Source of the DNA: JALQUL01 sp040382935
GTDB lineage: Bacteria; Pseudomonadota; Gammaproteobacteria; Burkholderiales; Burkholderiaceae_C
NCBI GenBank assembly: GCA_040382935.1
Contig: JBEIEP010000005.1
Location: 1 to 64,000 of the forward strand
Reading direction: 5' to 3'
Length of the DNA stretch: 64,000 nt
The notes under the pieces are model-generated. The model worked only from the letters and a program-made list of their open reading frames with translations, was not told the origin of the DNA and made no database searches. This document shows positions 41,558 to 52,300 of this stretch, piece by piece. Position numbers and translations under genes: made by a program. The stretch's first letter is position 1, and each line of letters starts with the position of its first letter.

Positions 41558-43888
41558 ATGATTGCGCAAGAACTAGAAGTCAGTTTGCACATGGCCTTTG
41601 TAGAGGCGCGGCAGAAGCGTCACGAGTTCATTACCGTTGAGCATCTGTTGTTGGCCTTGCTGGATAACCCCAGTGCCCAGGAAGTGTTGCTGGCGTGCGC
41701 CGCCAACTTGGATGATTTGCGAAAATCGCTGTCGGTGTTTATTGCCGACAACACGCCCCAGGTGGCCGGGGCCGATGACGTAGATACCCAGCCGACACTG
41801 GGGTTTCAGCGCGTGATTCAACGGGCCATCATGCACGTTCAATCCACCGCCAGCGGGAAAAAGGAAGTGATAGGCGCCAATGTGTTAGTGGCCATTTTTG
41901 GCGAAAAAGACTCTCACGCGGTGTATTACCTGCATCAACAGGGCGTAACACGTCTGGATGTGGTTAACTTTATCGCCCATGGCATACGCAAGGGCGATGT
42001 ACCCGAGGCCGAAAAGCCTGCTGCGAATGCGCCAGAGGGTGAGGCTGAATCGGCTGAAAAGAACGAAAAAGCGTCCCCCTTAGACCAGTTTGCCCAAAAC
42101 CTTAACCAGTTGGCCAAGGACGGAAAAATTGATCCCCTAATAGGCCGTGAATTTGAGGTTGAGCGCACCATACAAATCCTTTGCCGTCGCCGTAAAAACA
42201 ATCCTTTATTGGTGGGCGAGGCCGGCGTCGGAAAAACCGCGATTGCCGAGGGCCTGGCCTGGCGAGTCACGCAGGGCAATGTGCCTGAGATACTTAAAGA
42301 AGCCATCGTGTACTCCCTTGACATGGGCGCCTTGCTGGCTGGCACCAAATACAGGGGTGATTTTGAACAACGGCTAAAAGGGGTGCTCAAGTCCTTAAAA
42401 GAAAAACCAAATGCGGTTTTGTTCATTGACGAGATTCACACCATTATTGGTGCGGGCGCTGCCTCTGGCGGCACTATGGACGCGTCCAATTTGTTAAAGC
42501 CCGCCTTGAGTTCGGGGCAACTTAAATGCATAGGTGCTACGACGTTTACCGAGTACCGCAGCATTTTTGAAAAAGATGCCGCACTGGCACGTCGCTTTCA
42601 AAAGGTGGACGTCGTGGAGCCCACCATCCCTGAAACCGTTGAGATTCTCAAAGGACTCAAATCACGTTTTGAAGAGCACCACAGCGTGAAGTACGCCCTG
42701 TCTGCCTTGCAGGCGGCGGCTGAATTGAGCGCCCGCTATATCAACGACAGGCAGTTGCCCGACAAGGCCATTGACGTGATCGACGAGGCAGGCGCAGCCC
42801 AGCGTATTGCCACGGCATCCAAACGCAAAAAATTGATTTCCAAAACTGAAATTGAGGAAATTGTCGCCAAAATTGCGCGCATTCCACCGGCCAACGTATC
42901 CAACGACGACCGCAGCAAATTGCAATCCTTAGAGCGCGACTTGAAGAGCGTGGTGTTCGGGCAGGACCTTGCACTAGAGGTGTTGGCCAGCTCGGTCAAA
43001 ATGGCGCGCTCCGGCCTGGGTAAAGTAGACAAACCCATTGGCAGCTTTTTGTTCAGTGGCCCGACTGGCGTTGGCAAAACAGAAGCCGCCAAGCAGTTGG
43101 CCTATATCATGGGCATCGAGTTGATTCGGTTTGATATGTCAGAGTACATGGAGCGCCATGCGGTGAGCCGCCTGATAGGGGCACCTCCGGGATACGTGGG
43201 TTTTGGCCAGGGGGGCTTGCTCACCGAGGCCGTCAGCAAGAAGCCTCATTGCGTTTTGCTGTTGGATGAAATTGAAAAAGCCCATCCCGACATCTTCAAT
43301 GTACTGCTGCAAGTCATGGACCACGGCAGCCTGACCGACAACAACGGGCGCAAGGCCGATTTTCGCAATGTCATCGTCATCATGACGACCAATGCGGGTG
43401 CCGAGACCATGAACAAGGCCACCATAGGCTTTACCAATCCGCGCCAGGCAGGTGACGAGATGGGTGACATTAAGCGTCTGTTTACCCCCGAGTTCCGTAA
43501 CCGCTTAGACGCCATGGTGAGCTTTAAATCCTTGGATGAAACGGTCATCTTGCGCGTGGTCGATAAATTCCTGTTGCAACTTGAAATTCAACTGGGCGAG
43601 AAGAAGGTGGAGGCCACCTTTACCGACGCCTTGAGAAGCCATTTGGCCAAAAAAGGATTTGATCCACTCATGGGGGCTCGACCCATGCAGCGTTTGATCC
43701 AGGACACCATACGCAAGGCCCTGGCCGATGAGCTTCTGTTCGGGCGCTTGGTTGATGGTGGGCGCTTGGTGGTGGATGCGGTGGCCAAGGTAGACGACAA
43801 AGGCAACACGGGTACCGAGGTGACCCTTGACATTACGCCGTTGCCCCGCAAAGACAGCAAGGCCAAGGCGGATGCAGTCGCCGCATAA
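41558..43888 (+). CDS. clpA: ATP-dependent Clp protease ATP-binding subunit ClpA
   Basis: 776 residues. Two AAA+ domains: D1 Walker A GEAGVGKTAIAEG with VLFIDEIHTIIGAG, and D2 GPTGVGKTEAAKQ with LLLDEIEKAHPDI. The N-terminal Clp_N domain (MIAQELEVSLHMAFVEAR) is where ClpS docks. AAGGAATT precedes ATG 41558. The last 17 bp overlap sbcB. Confidence 0.97.
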   Translation: MIAQELEVSLHMAFVEARQKRHEFITVEHLLLALLDNPSAQEVLLACAANLDDLRKSLSVFIADNTPQVAGADDVDTQPTLGFQRVIQRAIMHVQSTASGKKEVIGANVLVAIFGEKDSHAVYYLHQQGVTRLDVVNFIAHGIRKGDVPEAEKPAANAPEGEAESAEKNEKASPLDQFAQNLNQLAKDGKIDPLIGREFEVERTIQILCRRRKNNPLLVGEAGVGKTAIAEGLAWRVTQGNVPEILKEAIVYSLDMGALLAGTKYRGDFEQRLKGVLKSLKEKPNAVLFIDEIHTIIGAGAASGGTMDASNLLKPALSSGQLKCIGATTFTEYRSIFEKDAALARRFQKVDVVEPTIPETVEILKGLKSRFEEHHSVKYALSALQAAAELSARYINDRQLPDKAIDVIDEAGAAQRIATASKRKKLISKTEIEEIVAKIARIPPANVSNDDRSKLQSLERDLKSVVFGQDLALEVLASSVKMARSGLGKVDKPIGSFLFSGPTGVGKTEAAKQLAYIMGIELIRFDMSEYMERHAVSRLIGAPPGYVGFGQGGLLTEAVSKKPHCVLLLDEIEKAHPDIFNVLLQVMDHGSLTDNNGRKADFRNVIVIMTTNAGAETMNKATIGFTNPRQAGDEMGDIKRLFTPEFRNRLDAMVSFKSLDETVILRVVDKFLLQLEIQLGEKKVEATFTDALRSHLAKKGFDPLMGARPMQRLIQDTIRKALADELLFGRLVDGGRLVVDAVAKVDDKGNTGTEVTLDITPLPRKDSKAKADAVAA

Positions 43889-45323
43889 GAGCGAACCCAG
43901 CTTTTTGTGGCACGACTATGAAACCTTTGGCCTGTCGCCAAAACGGGACAGGCCTGCCCAGTTCGCTGCGGTACGTACCAACGCCGAGTTGCAGGAAATT
44001 GGCGAACCCATCAACCTGCACTGCCAACCCGGCCCCGACTACCTGCCCGATCCGGTGTCGTGCGCATTGACGGGCATAACCCCCCAGCATTGCTATTCCC
44101 AAGGACTGCCAGAGTACCAATTTGCTGCCCGTATAGAGCAGGAACTGGCGCAACCCGGCACGATTGGTGTGGGCTACAACACGATTCGGTTTGACGATGA
44201 GTTCACGCGGTATTTGCTCTGGCGAAACTTGATGGACCCCTATGCCAGAGAGTGGCAAAACCAATGCGGGCGTTGGGACATTTTGGACATGGTTCGCACG
44301 GTGTATGCCCTGCGCCCCGACGCGCTGCAGTGGCCCCAAAAAGAAGATGGGTCGGTGAGTTTTAAGTTGGAGCACCTGAGCCAGGCCAACGGTTTGGCGC
44401 ACGAGGCGGCACATGACGCGCTCTCGGATGTACGCGCCACCCTGGCCTTGGCGCGGCTGATTCGGCAGCGCCAACCCCGTTTGTTTGAGTTTTGCTTGGG
44501 TTTGCACAAAAAAGACAGGGTGCTGGCAGAAATCAAATGGCCGCAGCAGCACCCGTTTTTGCACGTATCAGGGCGTTTTCCTGTTCAACGGGGTTGTCTG
44601 GCGATTATTTGGCCTTTGGCGCAACACCCCACCAACCGCAATGAACTTCTCTGCTGGGACTTGGCCCAACACCCTAGAGTGTTGCAGAATCTGGCCCCCG
44701 ACGAAATCAAACACTTGGTGTTTACCCCGGAAGCGCAGTTGCCTGCTGGTCAGCATCGTTTACCTATCAAGTCGGTACACATCAACAAAAGCCCGGTGGT
44801 GGTCAGCCAAATGTCGGTACTGACCGATGAATTGGCGCAGCGCTGGGGTGTGGACAAGACCCTCGCGCTGGGAGAGCATGCGAACGCAGCGCAAGGCCTG
44901 CGTTGGTCAGAAGGATTCTGGCACCAAATTTTTGAACCCTACCAAAGCACCGACGACGCGCCGCCCGATGTGGAAGAGGACTTGTACGGCGGTTTTACCA
45001 GCGCCAACGACAGAAGGCGCCTGAACCAATTGCGCCAGCAAGACCCAGCGCATTGGGGCACTCGTGCGCAAGCCTTTGAAGACGAGCGTTTGATCGAACT
45101 GGCGTTTCGTTACCGGGCACGCCACTTTGTGCAAACGCTCACTGCTGACGAGTTGCAACGCTGGCAAAACCATTGTGACCAATCTTTGAATCAGCCAGCC
45201 CAGGGGCACAGAGGGTGGGTGGCCTACCGTGAGGCGCTGCAAAAATTCTCACACAATGAAGGCGCTGAATCACCTCAACGTGCCCAGGTCTTGGCGGCTC
45301 TGCACAGTTATCAACCCAGGTAA
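43872..45323 (+). CDS. sbcB: Exodeoxyribonuclease I
   Basis: 483 residues. 3'-5' exonuclease on single-stranded DNA, DEDD superfamily: FLWHDYETFGLSP carries the first Asp and Glu, GYNTIRFDDEFTRYL the second Asp, and AHDALSDVRATLALARLI the last. Ends with the ExoI C-terminal domain. ATG 43872 is chosen (MQSPHKSEPSF), giving a 17-bp overlap with clpA in another frame. Confidence 0.93.
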   Translation: MQSPHKSEPSFLWHDYETFGLSPKRDRPAQFAAVRTNAELQEIGEPINLHCQPGPDYLPDPVSCALTGITPQHCYSQGLPEYQFAARIEQELAQPGTIGVGYNTIRFDDEFTRYLLWRNLMDPYAREWQNQCGRWDILDMVRTVYALRPDALQWPQKEDGSVSFKLEHLSQANGLAHEAAHDALSDVRATLALARLIRQRQPRLFEFCLGLHKKDRVLAEIKWPQQHPFLHVSGRFPVQRGCLAIIWPLAQHPTNRNELLCWDLAQHPRVLQNLAPDEIKHLVFTPEAQLPAGQHRLPIKSVHINKSPVVVSQMSVLTDELAQRWGVDKTLALGEHANAAQGLRWSEGFWHQIFEPYQSTDDAPPDVEEDLYGGFTSANDRRRLNQLRQQDPAHWGTRAQAFEDERLIELAFRYRARHFVQTLTADELQRWQNHCDQSLNQPAQGHRGWVAYREALQKFSHNEGAESPQRAQVLAALHSYQPR

Positions 45324-45346
45324 ACGAAGGGATCCAAAGACCTTGT

Positions 45347-46426
45347 TTACCCCTTGGTCTTAATCGCCAGTGCCGCCTGTTTCACCAAGTCGGGCCCTTT
45401 GTAAATCAACCCGGTGTAGATTTGCACCAGGTTGGCCCCGGCGTCGATTTTGGAGACGGCATCGGCCGCTGACATGACGCCACCCACGCCAATGATGGGA
45501 AAAGCCGGACCAAGCAAAGCGCGCAAGCGAGCGATCACACGATTGCTGGCCTCTAGCACCGGTTGGCCGCTCAAGCCACCGGCTTCCTCACTGTGGGGCA
45601 GGCCTTTGACGGCATCCCGACTCAATGTGGTGTTGGTGGCAATCACCCCCCAAGCGTTGTTGACCCGCCCTCTCGCATCCAGGCCGTAGTGCTTCAAGGT
45701 ATTGGCAATCACCTCAATCTGTTCATCGTCTAAATCTGGGGCAATTTTCAGAAAAATCGGGCGCTTTTTGCCGTGGGTTTGTGCCAGCGCCAAGCGCCGC
45801 TCTGACAAAGCCCCCAACAAAGCGTCCAAGGCTTTGTCTGATTGCAAAGAACGTAGGTTTTTGGTGTTGGGGCTGGAGATATTAACGGTGATGTAGTCGG
45901 CGTGGGGGTAGACCCCATCCAGGCAAATCAGGTAGTCATCAATGGCGTTTTCTATGGGTGTGGCGGCGTTTTTGCCAATGTTTAAACCCAGCACCATGGG
46001 GGGCTTTTCTGGGCGGCTGGCGTAACGGGCTTTTTGCACGTTGCGAATAAACGCGTCTAGGCCGTGGTTGTTAAAGCCCATACGGTTAATCAGTGCCTGG
46101 GCCTTGGGCAGGCGGAACATGCGTGGTTTGGGGTTGCCGCTTTGGGCCAACGGGGTAACCGTGCCCACCTCCACAAAACCAAAACCCATAGCGGCCAGCG
46201 CGTCTATGCACTCGGCGTTTTTGTCCAAACCAGCGGCCAGTCCTACTCGATTGGGAAAGCTTAAGCCTGCCAGCGTGACGGGGTCTTCGACTCGGCTCGT
46301 ACAATAGGCCCACTGCAGGGGTGTGTTACCCGTTAGGCCCAAACCTTTTATGGTGAGTTCGTGTGCGGTTTCGGCGTCTAGGCCGAATAAAAAAGGACGG
46401 GTCAGGGCGTAAGGGATCAAGGACAT
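45347..46426 (-). CDS. pyrD: Dihydroorotate dehydrogenase (quinone), class 2
   Basis: 359 residues. Oxidises dihydroorotate to orotate with ubiquinone at the inner membrane. AAGLDKNAECIDALAAMGFG binds FMN, NISSPNTKNLRSLQ holds the catalytic serine, and FLKIAPDLDDEQI and IGVGGVMSAADAVSKI follow. ATG 46426 (MSLIPYALTRPFLFGLDAE) is the family start; the frame is open up to 46468. The rpiA gene is divergent. Confidence 0.94.
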   Translation of the reverse strand: MSLIPYALTRPFLFGLDAETAHELTIKGLGLTGNTPLQWAYCTSRVEDPVTLAGLSFPNRVGLAAGLDKNAECIDALAAMGFGFVEVGTVTPLAQSGNPKPRMFRLPKAQALINRMGFNNHGLDAFIRNVQKARYASRPEKPPMVLGLNIGKNAATPIENAIDDYLICLDGVYPHADYITVNISSPNTKNLRSLQSDKALDALLGALSERRLALAQTHGKKRPIFLKIAPDLDDEQIEVIANTLKHYGLDARGRVNNAWGVIATNTTLSRDAVKGLPHSEEAGGLSGQPVLEASNRVIARLRALLGPAFPIIGVGGVMSAADAVSKIDAGANLVQIYTGLIYKGPDLVKQAALAIKTKG

Positions 46427-46537
46427 AAGGGTCTTGTGCAGTGGGGTGTAAGGTATTTTCTCAGACAATTGAGGCCTGTGATCGTCAGACGGGTAGCTAA
46501 CCCTTGGCAGTCAGGCACTATTGAAAGTCCATCTAAC

Positions 46538-47215
46538 ATGACGCAAGACGAACTCAAAACCCTGGTCGGCCAAGCCGCTCTGCAATTTGTGCCCAGCGGC
46601 GAAATCATTGGCGTGGGCACCGGCTCTACCGTGAACAAATTTATTGATGCCTTGGCCACCGTTAAACACACGATACGCGGGGCGGTATCCAGTTCAGTGG
46701 CCAGCACCGAGCGCCTAGTGGCCGCGGGCATACCCGTTTTTGACTTGGCTGATGTGCCCGAAATGGCGGTTTACATTGACGGGGCCGACGAGATCACGCA
46801 CAGTGGGTATATGGTGAAGGGTGGGGGCGCGGCGCTCACCCGAGAAAAGATTGTGGCGGCGCAAGCGCGGCAGTTTGTTTGCATTGTGGACGACAGCAAG
46901 TGGGTGGCCCAGTTAGGGCGCTTCCCACTGCCGGTTGAGGTGATCCCCATGGCGGCCCCGCACATGGTTCGGCAGTTTGCCAACATGGGTGGTCAGGCCA
47001 AGGTGCGTATCGATGCACGCACAGGGCAGGTTCTGGTAACGGACAACGGCCAGCACATTGTGGATGTCACCGGTTTGCAGATTGCCGACCCACTGGCCTT
47101 TGAGATGAGCGTAAACCAGTGGCCCGGTGTGGTCACGGTGGGGGTGTTTGCCGTGCAACGTGCCCATGTTTGCCTGATGGGTGGTGCGGGTGGCGTTAAG
47201 GTGATGCGTTTTTGA
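46538..47215 (+). CDS. rpiA: Ribose-5-phosphate isomerase A
   Basis: 225 residues. Interconverts ribose-5-phosphate and ribulose-5-phosphate. GVGTGSTVNKFIDAL, DGADEI and KGGGAALTREKI are the family motifs with the catalytic Asp, Glu and Lys. ATG 46538 (MTQDELKTLVGQ) is the family start. The class V aminotransferase gene follows after 26 bp. Confidence 0.95.
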   Translation: MTQDELKTLVGQAALQFVPSGEIIGVGTGSTVNKFIDALATVKHTIRGAVSSSVASTERLVAAGIPVFDLADVPEMAVYIDGADEITHSGYMVKGGGAALTREKIVAAQARQFVCIVDDSKWVAQLGRFPLPVEVIPMAAPHMVRQFANMGGQAKVRIDARTGQVLVTDNGQHIVDVTGLQIADPLAFEMSVNQWPGVVTVGVFAVQRAHVCLMGGAGGVKVMRF

Positions 47216-47241
47216 GCTTGTTAAATTACTAAGGAATTGCT

Positions 47242-48375
47242 ATGCCCGGTTTGTTATCACAGGTCGATCCTGACGGTTTGTTGGAGTTCTCGGTGGTGTA
47301 CACCGACCGGGCACTCAACCATATGTCCAAGCGCTTCCAAGGGGTGGCGGCCGATATTTCGGCCATGCTCAAAGAGGTTTACAACGGGCATTCCAGCATT
47401 TTGGTGCCCGGCAGCGGCACCTTTGGCATGGAGGCCGTAGCACGGCAATTTGCCACTGGCAAAAAAGCCTTGGTGATTCGCAATGGCTGGTTTAGCTACC
47501 GTTGGACCCAAATTTTTGACATGGGCGGCATCCCTTCGCAGACCACGGTGTGTAAGGCTAGGCGAGTGGGTGATGGGCCAGACGCACCCTTTGCCCCGGC
47601 CCCGATTGCAGAGGTAGTGGCCGCTATTGCTGCCGAAAAACCTGCCGTGGTCTTTGCCCCCCACGTAGAGACGGCAGCGGGCATGATCTTGCCCGACGAT
47701 TACCTCAAAGGGGTGGCCGATGCGGTGCATGCGGTGGGTGGATTGTTTGTGCTCGATTGCATCGCCTCTGGCACGATCTGGGTGGACATGAAGGCCACTG
47801 GCGTAGACGTGCTGATTTCTGCCCCGCAAAAAGGCTGGAGCGGTTCGCCCTGCTGCGCCATGGTGGTGCTGAGCGAACGCGCCCGCCAAGCCATTGATCA
47901 CACCACCAGCACCAGCTTTGCCTGCGACCTGCGCAAGTGGCTGCAAATCATGGAAGCTTTTGAAGCGGGCAACCACGCCTATCACACCACCATGCCCACC
48001 GATGCGCTCACACGCCTGCGCGAGGTCATGCTGGAGACCAAAGCGCGAGGCTTTGACACGGTTAAAGCCCAGCAATGGGAGTTGGGCCAGAAGGTACGAG
48101 CCTTGTTTGAAAGCCGTGGCATTGCCAGTGTGGCCGCACCCGGTTTTCAGGCCCCTGGCGTGGTGGTGAGCTACACCCAGGACCCAGACATCAAATCGGG
48201 CAAAAAGTTTTTGGCCCAAGGCCTTCAAACGGCCGCGGGTGTGCCGCTGCAATGCGATGAAGGCGATGCCTTTAGCACCTTTAGGGTGGGGTTGTTTGGC
48301 CTAGAAAAACTGGCCAATGTTGATCGCACCGTGGGGCATTTGGAAGCAGCACTGGATGCTATAGCGTTGCACTAG
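47242..48375 (+). CDS. Class V aminotransferase (alanine/serine-glyoxylate type)
   Basis: 377 residues, PLP-dependent fold type I. SAPQKGWSGSPCCAMVVLS has the PLP lysine; GSGTFGMEAVARQFATGKKA and HVETAAGMI shape the cofactor pocket. Serine-glyoxylate or alanine-glyoxylate aminotransferase is most likely. AAGGA lies before ATG 47242. Downstream comes a 1-kb region without a clear gene, then the RTX giant. Confidence 0.88.
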   Translation: MPGLLSQVDPDGLLEFSVVYTDRALNHMSKRFQGVAADISAMLKEVYNGHSSILVPGSGTFGMEAVARQFATGKKALVIRNGWFSYRWTQIFDMGGIPSQTTVCKARRVGDGPDAPFAPAPIAEVVAAIAAEKPAVVFAPHVETAAGMILPDDYLKGVADAVHAVGGLFVLDCIASGTIWVDMKATGVDVLISAPQKGWSGSPCCAMVVLSERARQAIDHTTSTSFACDLRKWLQIMEAFEAGNHAYHTTMPTDALTRLREVMLETKARGFDTVKAQQWELGQKVRALFESRGIASVAAPGFQAPGVVVSYTQDPDIKSGKKFLAQGLQTAAGVPLQCDEGDAFSTFRVGLFGLEKLANVDRTVGHLEAALDAIALH

Positions 48376-48788
48376 CTGCAACTCTACCCCGTTCCTTTTT
48401 GAAAAATGGGGTATTCATGAAAATGGTTACCCCCCCAGCCAAAGTCTGCAAGTAGGGTGGTCCAGCAGTCACACACTAAGTTCTTAAACAAAGTGCGAGT
48501 GACCGACTTTGCCAGAATCCCCACACTTGGCTGAATTCCAAAACTCTAAGCGTTGAGGGCGATCATCACGCCTCAGCCTGTCGTCCTCGCTTGTCTTGAA
48601 TCATGCATTAGTCCAGCTGCCGCTGCACTTACTCGCACACCCAATCCAATCCTCCGTGTAAAGCAGATTTCCGCTGAACCTGCCACGGCCTTACTGCGCC
48701 GCAGGACAACACAAATTGATGGGCAGTGGGTATCAAATAGATAACCAATACAAGTATTTTGAGGGGTAAAACAGAAGAAAATTAGGGT

Positions 48789-48814
48789 AAAACCTATAAT
48801 TAATTATAGGTTTT
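48789..48814. repeat. Perfect 26-bp palindrome followed by a T run
   Basis: The left half AAAACCTATAATT (48789-48801) and the right half AATTATAGGTTTT (48802-48814) are exact reverse complements, and two more T follow. It could be a bidirectional terminator or an operator of the downstream region. Confidence 0.6.
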
Positions 48815-49345
48815 TTGAGCTAACATGATCACGTTTCAGTCTAAACAAGGTGACGGAATGCCATGGTCGAACGAATCACGCCACACTGGCCGCAACAAGT
48901 TTGCGCCAAACATCAGTGGCACCGCAGCAATCAGATGTGGTTGGTATGCAAGGCTGCGTACCAACACAGATACAGAGCCGGCTGGCAACAGAGACTTTAT
49001 CGCAAACCGGCTGAGCCCGGCAAATCAAGAGCTGCATAAGCTTGGGCAGAGGACTGTTCAGCTGCGGCTCAAGGAAGACGGCAACAAGTGCCGAACCGAT
49101 CGCACCCAGACCAAATGCAGCCAGCTTACAGGGCAAATTGCCGCTAACTCAACGCGATGTGCATCGCCTACACATTCCACAAACCGAGTGCAAACAACAT
49201 TGCTCGCCACCGCGTCAAGAAGTGGAGCCGCTAGGGAACCTATTCAAAGCTCCCCTTGCAGAACGGGCCACGTGAATGGAGACATCACAAGAGGATTTTT
49301 GCACAGGGTTATTAAGCAAAAATGCAGTTCAAATTAGCATGAAAT

Positions 49346-49377
49346 ATAGTAAATAGTAAATAGTAAATAGTAAATAG
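49346..49377 (+). repeat. Heptanucleotide tandem repeat upstream of the RTX start codon
   Basis: Four exact copies of ATAGTAA (49346-49373) and a partial ATAG end 12 bp before ATG 49389. Gain or loss of a unit by slipped replication would change promoter or leader spacing by 7 bp, the classic set-up for phase-variable expression. Confidence 0.85.
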
Positions 49378-49388
49378 AAAGATCTATC

Positions 49389-52300
49389 ATGTCAAACGAA
49401 AATACAAGTTTCAATCCCACGCATACAGCTACCGCCGCTGTAGCGCTAGAGTTTGCATCACAAACAGCTGCAAATTATGCAAAAGATGAAGCCAACAAAA
49501 AAGCACTATTGCGATCAAATTTAGATGATTCATATGTTGGTGCTCCTGCCCCATCATCCGGTAAGAATGATTTCCCAAATACAAGTGAAACTATTTCAAC
49601 AGAAGTCGAAACAATCCTAGAGAAATATGGCCTGAATGACTTAGATTTGTATATTTATTGGCCGCAGGCATACAATATAAATTTTGCTAATTACACAGCA
49701 ATGGATCGTTATTACAACGTATTTGTACGCTATTTAACGTGGAAAGTGGATAAAAGTGATGATGCGATTACAAATAGAGTAAATATTATTTCATCAATAG
49801 TAGCTAAAGAATATGGTATTTCAAAGGTTGATATAAACCGCAAGGCGGGTACTCATGACTATATTTTAAGTGATTCAATCAGCCCACAAAATAGCAATTT
49901 AAATCGCCCTGCACTGACTAGTGATTCAAGTGACATTGACGCTACCGCAACTACCACACCGATTCGAACTGGACTGAGTTCAAATTCAGGAGACGATGGT
50001 AGTCATATAACTAGATCGAATCCAAGAGCCACAGCAAATCCATTGCATATGGGGCGAGAGGCGCGTTCTTCCGTCGGGTATTCTGTTAGCGAATATAATG
50101 AGACAAGTTTTAACTCAGCCGCAGCACCCGGGCAATCACACGACGCAGAAGATGATTATATTTTGGCCCGATCAATCACTGACGAAGAACTTGGTTACAT
50201 TTCGATCGGACCACGAAATCAAGTAAGTGACGGAAATGCTGATTTTACATCGGCCAGCACAGTCCCACGACCAGCCACAGTTAGCAACCCGGAAAACGCA
50301 AGCACAGCTGCCCCAATTACAAGCGGAGGTAGCGCAGCGACACGCACTGCCACTGTAATAACTCAAGCAGAACTTAACAATATAAATGCAGCTAGACAAA
50401 CGCTTCAGGTAAGGTCCTTAAAAGCAGAAGCACAACAAGCTCTGATGGTGCAAGGGTTTTGGATGCATACAGCATTCATCGGATTTGGGCAGTCACTGAG
50501 TTCAAGTCAATTTAACAGCCAGTCAGAATTATCCACTGCATTGTCTGTAATAAATGTGTTAAGGCAGGCGGCAAATATATTTATCGAAACGAATCTACAA
50601 CACTCGAATAGAGTGAGATATAGCAAAAGTGCGATGAAATATATAAACACAATAGATCCGAGTACTGCTGAAACAGCAAAATACCAAACTAAAGAATATA
50701 ATCGCGCAAAATCAGGCTATAAAACGTTTTTAATGATATCTTTGAATGTTGCGATACTTGTTGTCACGACGACAATAAGTATTGTAAAAGGAATAGTTGA
50801 AAACCAAACAAAATACCAGCATGCAGCAAATGCAATGAATTTTGCTTCAGCAATTGCAAGTCTTGCAACAAATTTGTATAAAGCACAAGCGCAAGTATAT
50901 ACGGTAATGACCACTGTGGGAAATCCTAAAAAGCTTACGGATGCTGTGGAAATAACGGCAGCGCAAAAAAATGCAAGAAGATTCAACAAATTAGGAACAA
51001 TATTTGGAGTAATAAATTCATTATTCTCAGTAGCAGCTTTGGCTCCAATAGTTGCAGATTCATCAAAAAGTGATCGGGTAAGAATCGCTGCAGGTGTCGA
51101 AATGGGATTAAATATTATTGGAGGAGTAATACAAATAATAGCGCAATTTCAGTTACTTAAACTAGTAGCAGCCGGCGTAACAACTGGAGTACGATTTGTA
51201 GCAGCCGCAGCTGGCGCAGTAGTCTCTGGATTAATGATGGCTATAAGTCCAGTACAGTTTGCCGCATTAGAAGATCAGGCTGATATGGTGAGTGATCTAG
51301 ATGATGCAGCAACAGCATCAGGTGTAGTAGGTGATCGACAGTTAGTATCATTATATCAAACCAAGCTAAAATTAGATAAGGCATCATTGTACTCAAATGT
51401 AGCAGTATCAGCCCTTGCCGCGGTTGTTGGCGTTATGATGCTAGTGGGCGGTGCATCAGCCGGTGCTACATTTGGCTTCGGACTAATTATTGCCGGAATC
51501 GGCCTTGCTATAATGGTAATTGTTTCGTTTATGCAACGAGCAGAGGTTGATAAGCACAGACAAGATATTCTTGCCCATATAGGAGGAGTAATAGGTTTTG
51601 CTAATGATGGAATAATAGGTTCATTAGATACAACTCTTGCTGGCGATGATGTTAAGTCAGGTTTAACGTCTATGGCTAAATTGAAAGGGACGGGAAAAAC
51701 ATATTTAATAACGACGACTACCTTGCCGCAAACAACGCTAACGTCTTTAATGGAGACCCAATTGGGTCAATATGCTCCGACAGTCGCTGTGCATATACAC
51801 ACAGTAGATAAGGCTAGTGCGACCGCAGAGGGTGTGGCAGGGAATCGTATGAGTATAAATAATACGACAGGTGTTATATATATGCCTGAACGAACTATTG
51901 AAGGCTCAGATGATAGTGGAGATTATATTACATTCTTGAGTGCATTACCTTCGCCAGGTAAAGAAGACAAATGGCTATACGAATCTGCAGCTGATACATT
52001 TGGAAGTGGAATTACATATGGAATGCATAGCAAAACCACGACTTATTTAGAGCTTCGCAGGACTGAAATTCTAAATTCCGACAAAACACAAATTATTGGC
52101 TATAACGATAGTTGGAACATTCATGCTGCAAAAGTAAACACCACGCTTGATATGGGTAATCTTGCGGTAATAGCCTTAAAACACCAAAGAGACTCAGTTA
52201 CATCTAGTGATTATGATGATGTAGAGGTAGTTATAGGATATTCATTTCATGGAAATACCGGGGACGATATATTATACGCGGATAATGCCCAATTCTCTTT

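Larger units (their letters stand above)
48376..49388. other. 1-kb intergenic region before the giant RTX gene
   Basis: No gene I can support. It holds a weak hairpin ACCCC/GGGGT after the aminotransferase (48386-48412), a perfect 26-bp AT-rich palindrome (48789-48814), a 170-codon frame at 48825-49337 of odd composition that I do not accept as a gene, and a 7-bp tandem repeat just before the next start codon. Base composition drops from GC-rich to AT-rich across this stretch. Confidence 0.5.

Noticed and set aside
48825..49337. 170-codon frame in the intergenic region before the RTX gene
   Set aside because: Composition is rich in Ser, Thr, Arg, Asn and Gln with no domain, no Shine-Dalgarno sequence and other open frames over the same bases. 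It reads like non-coding or decayed DNA.
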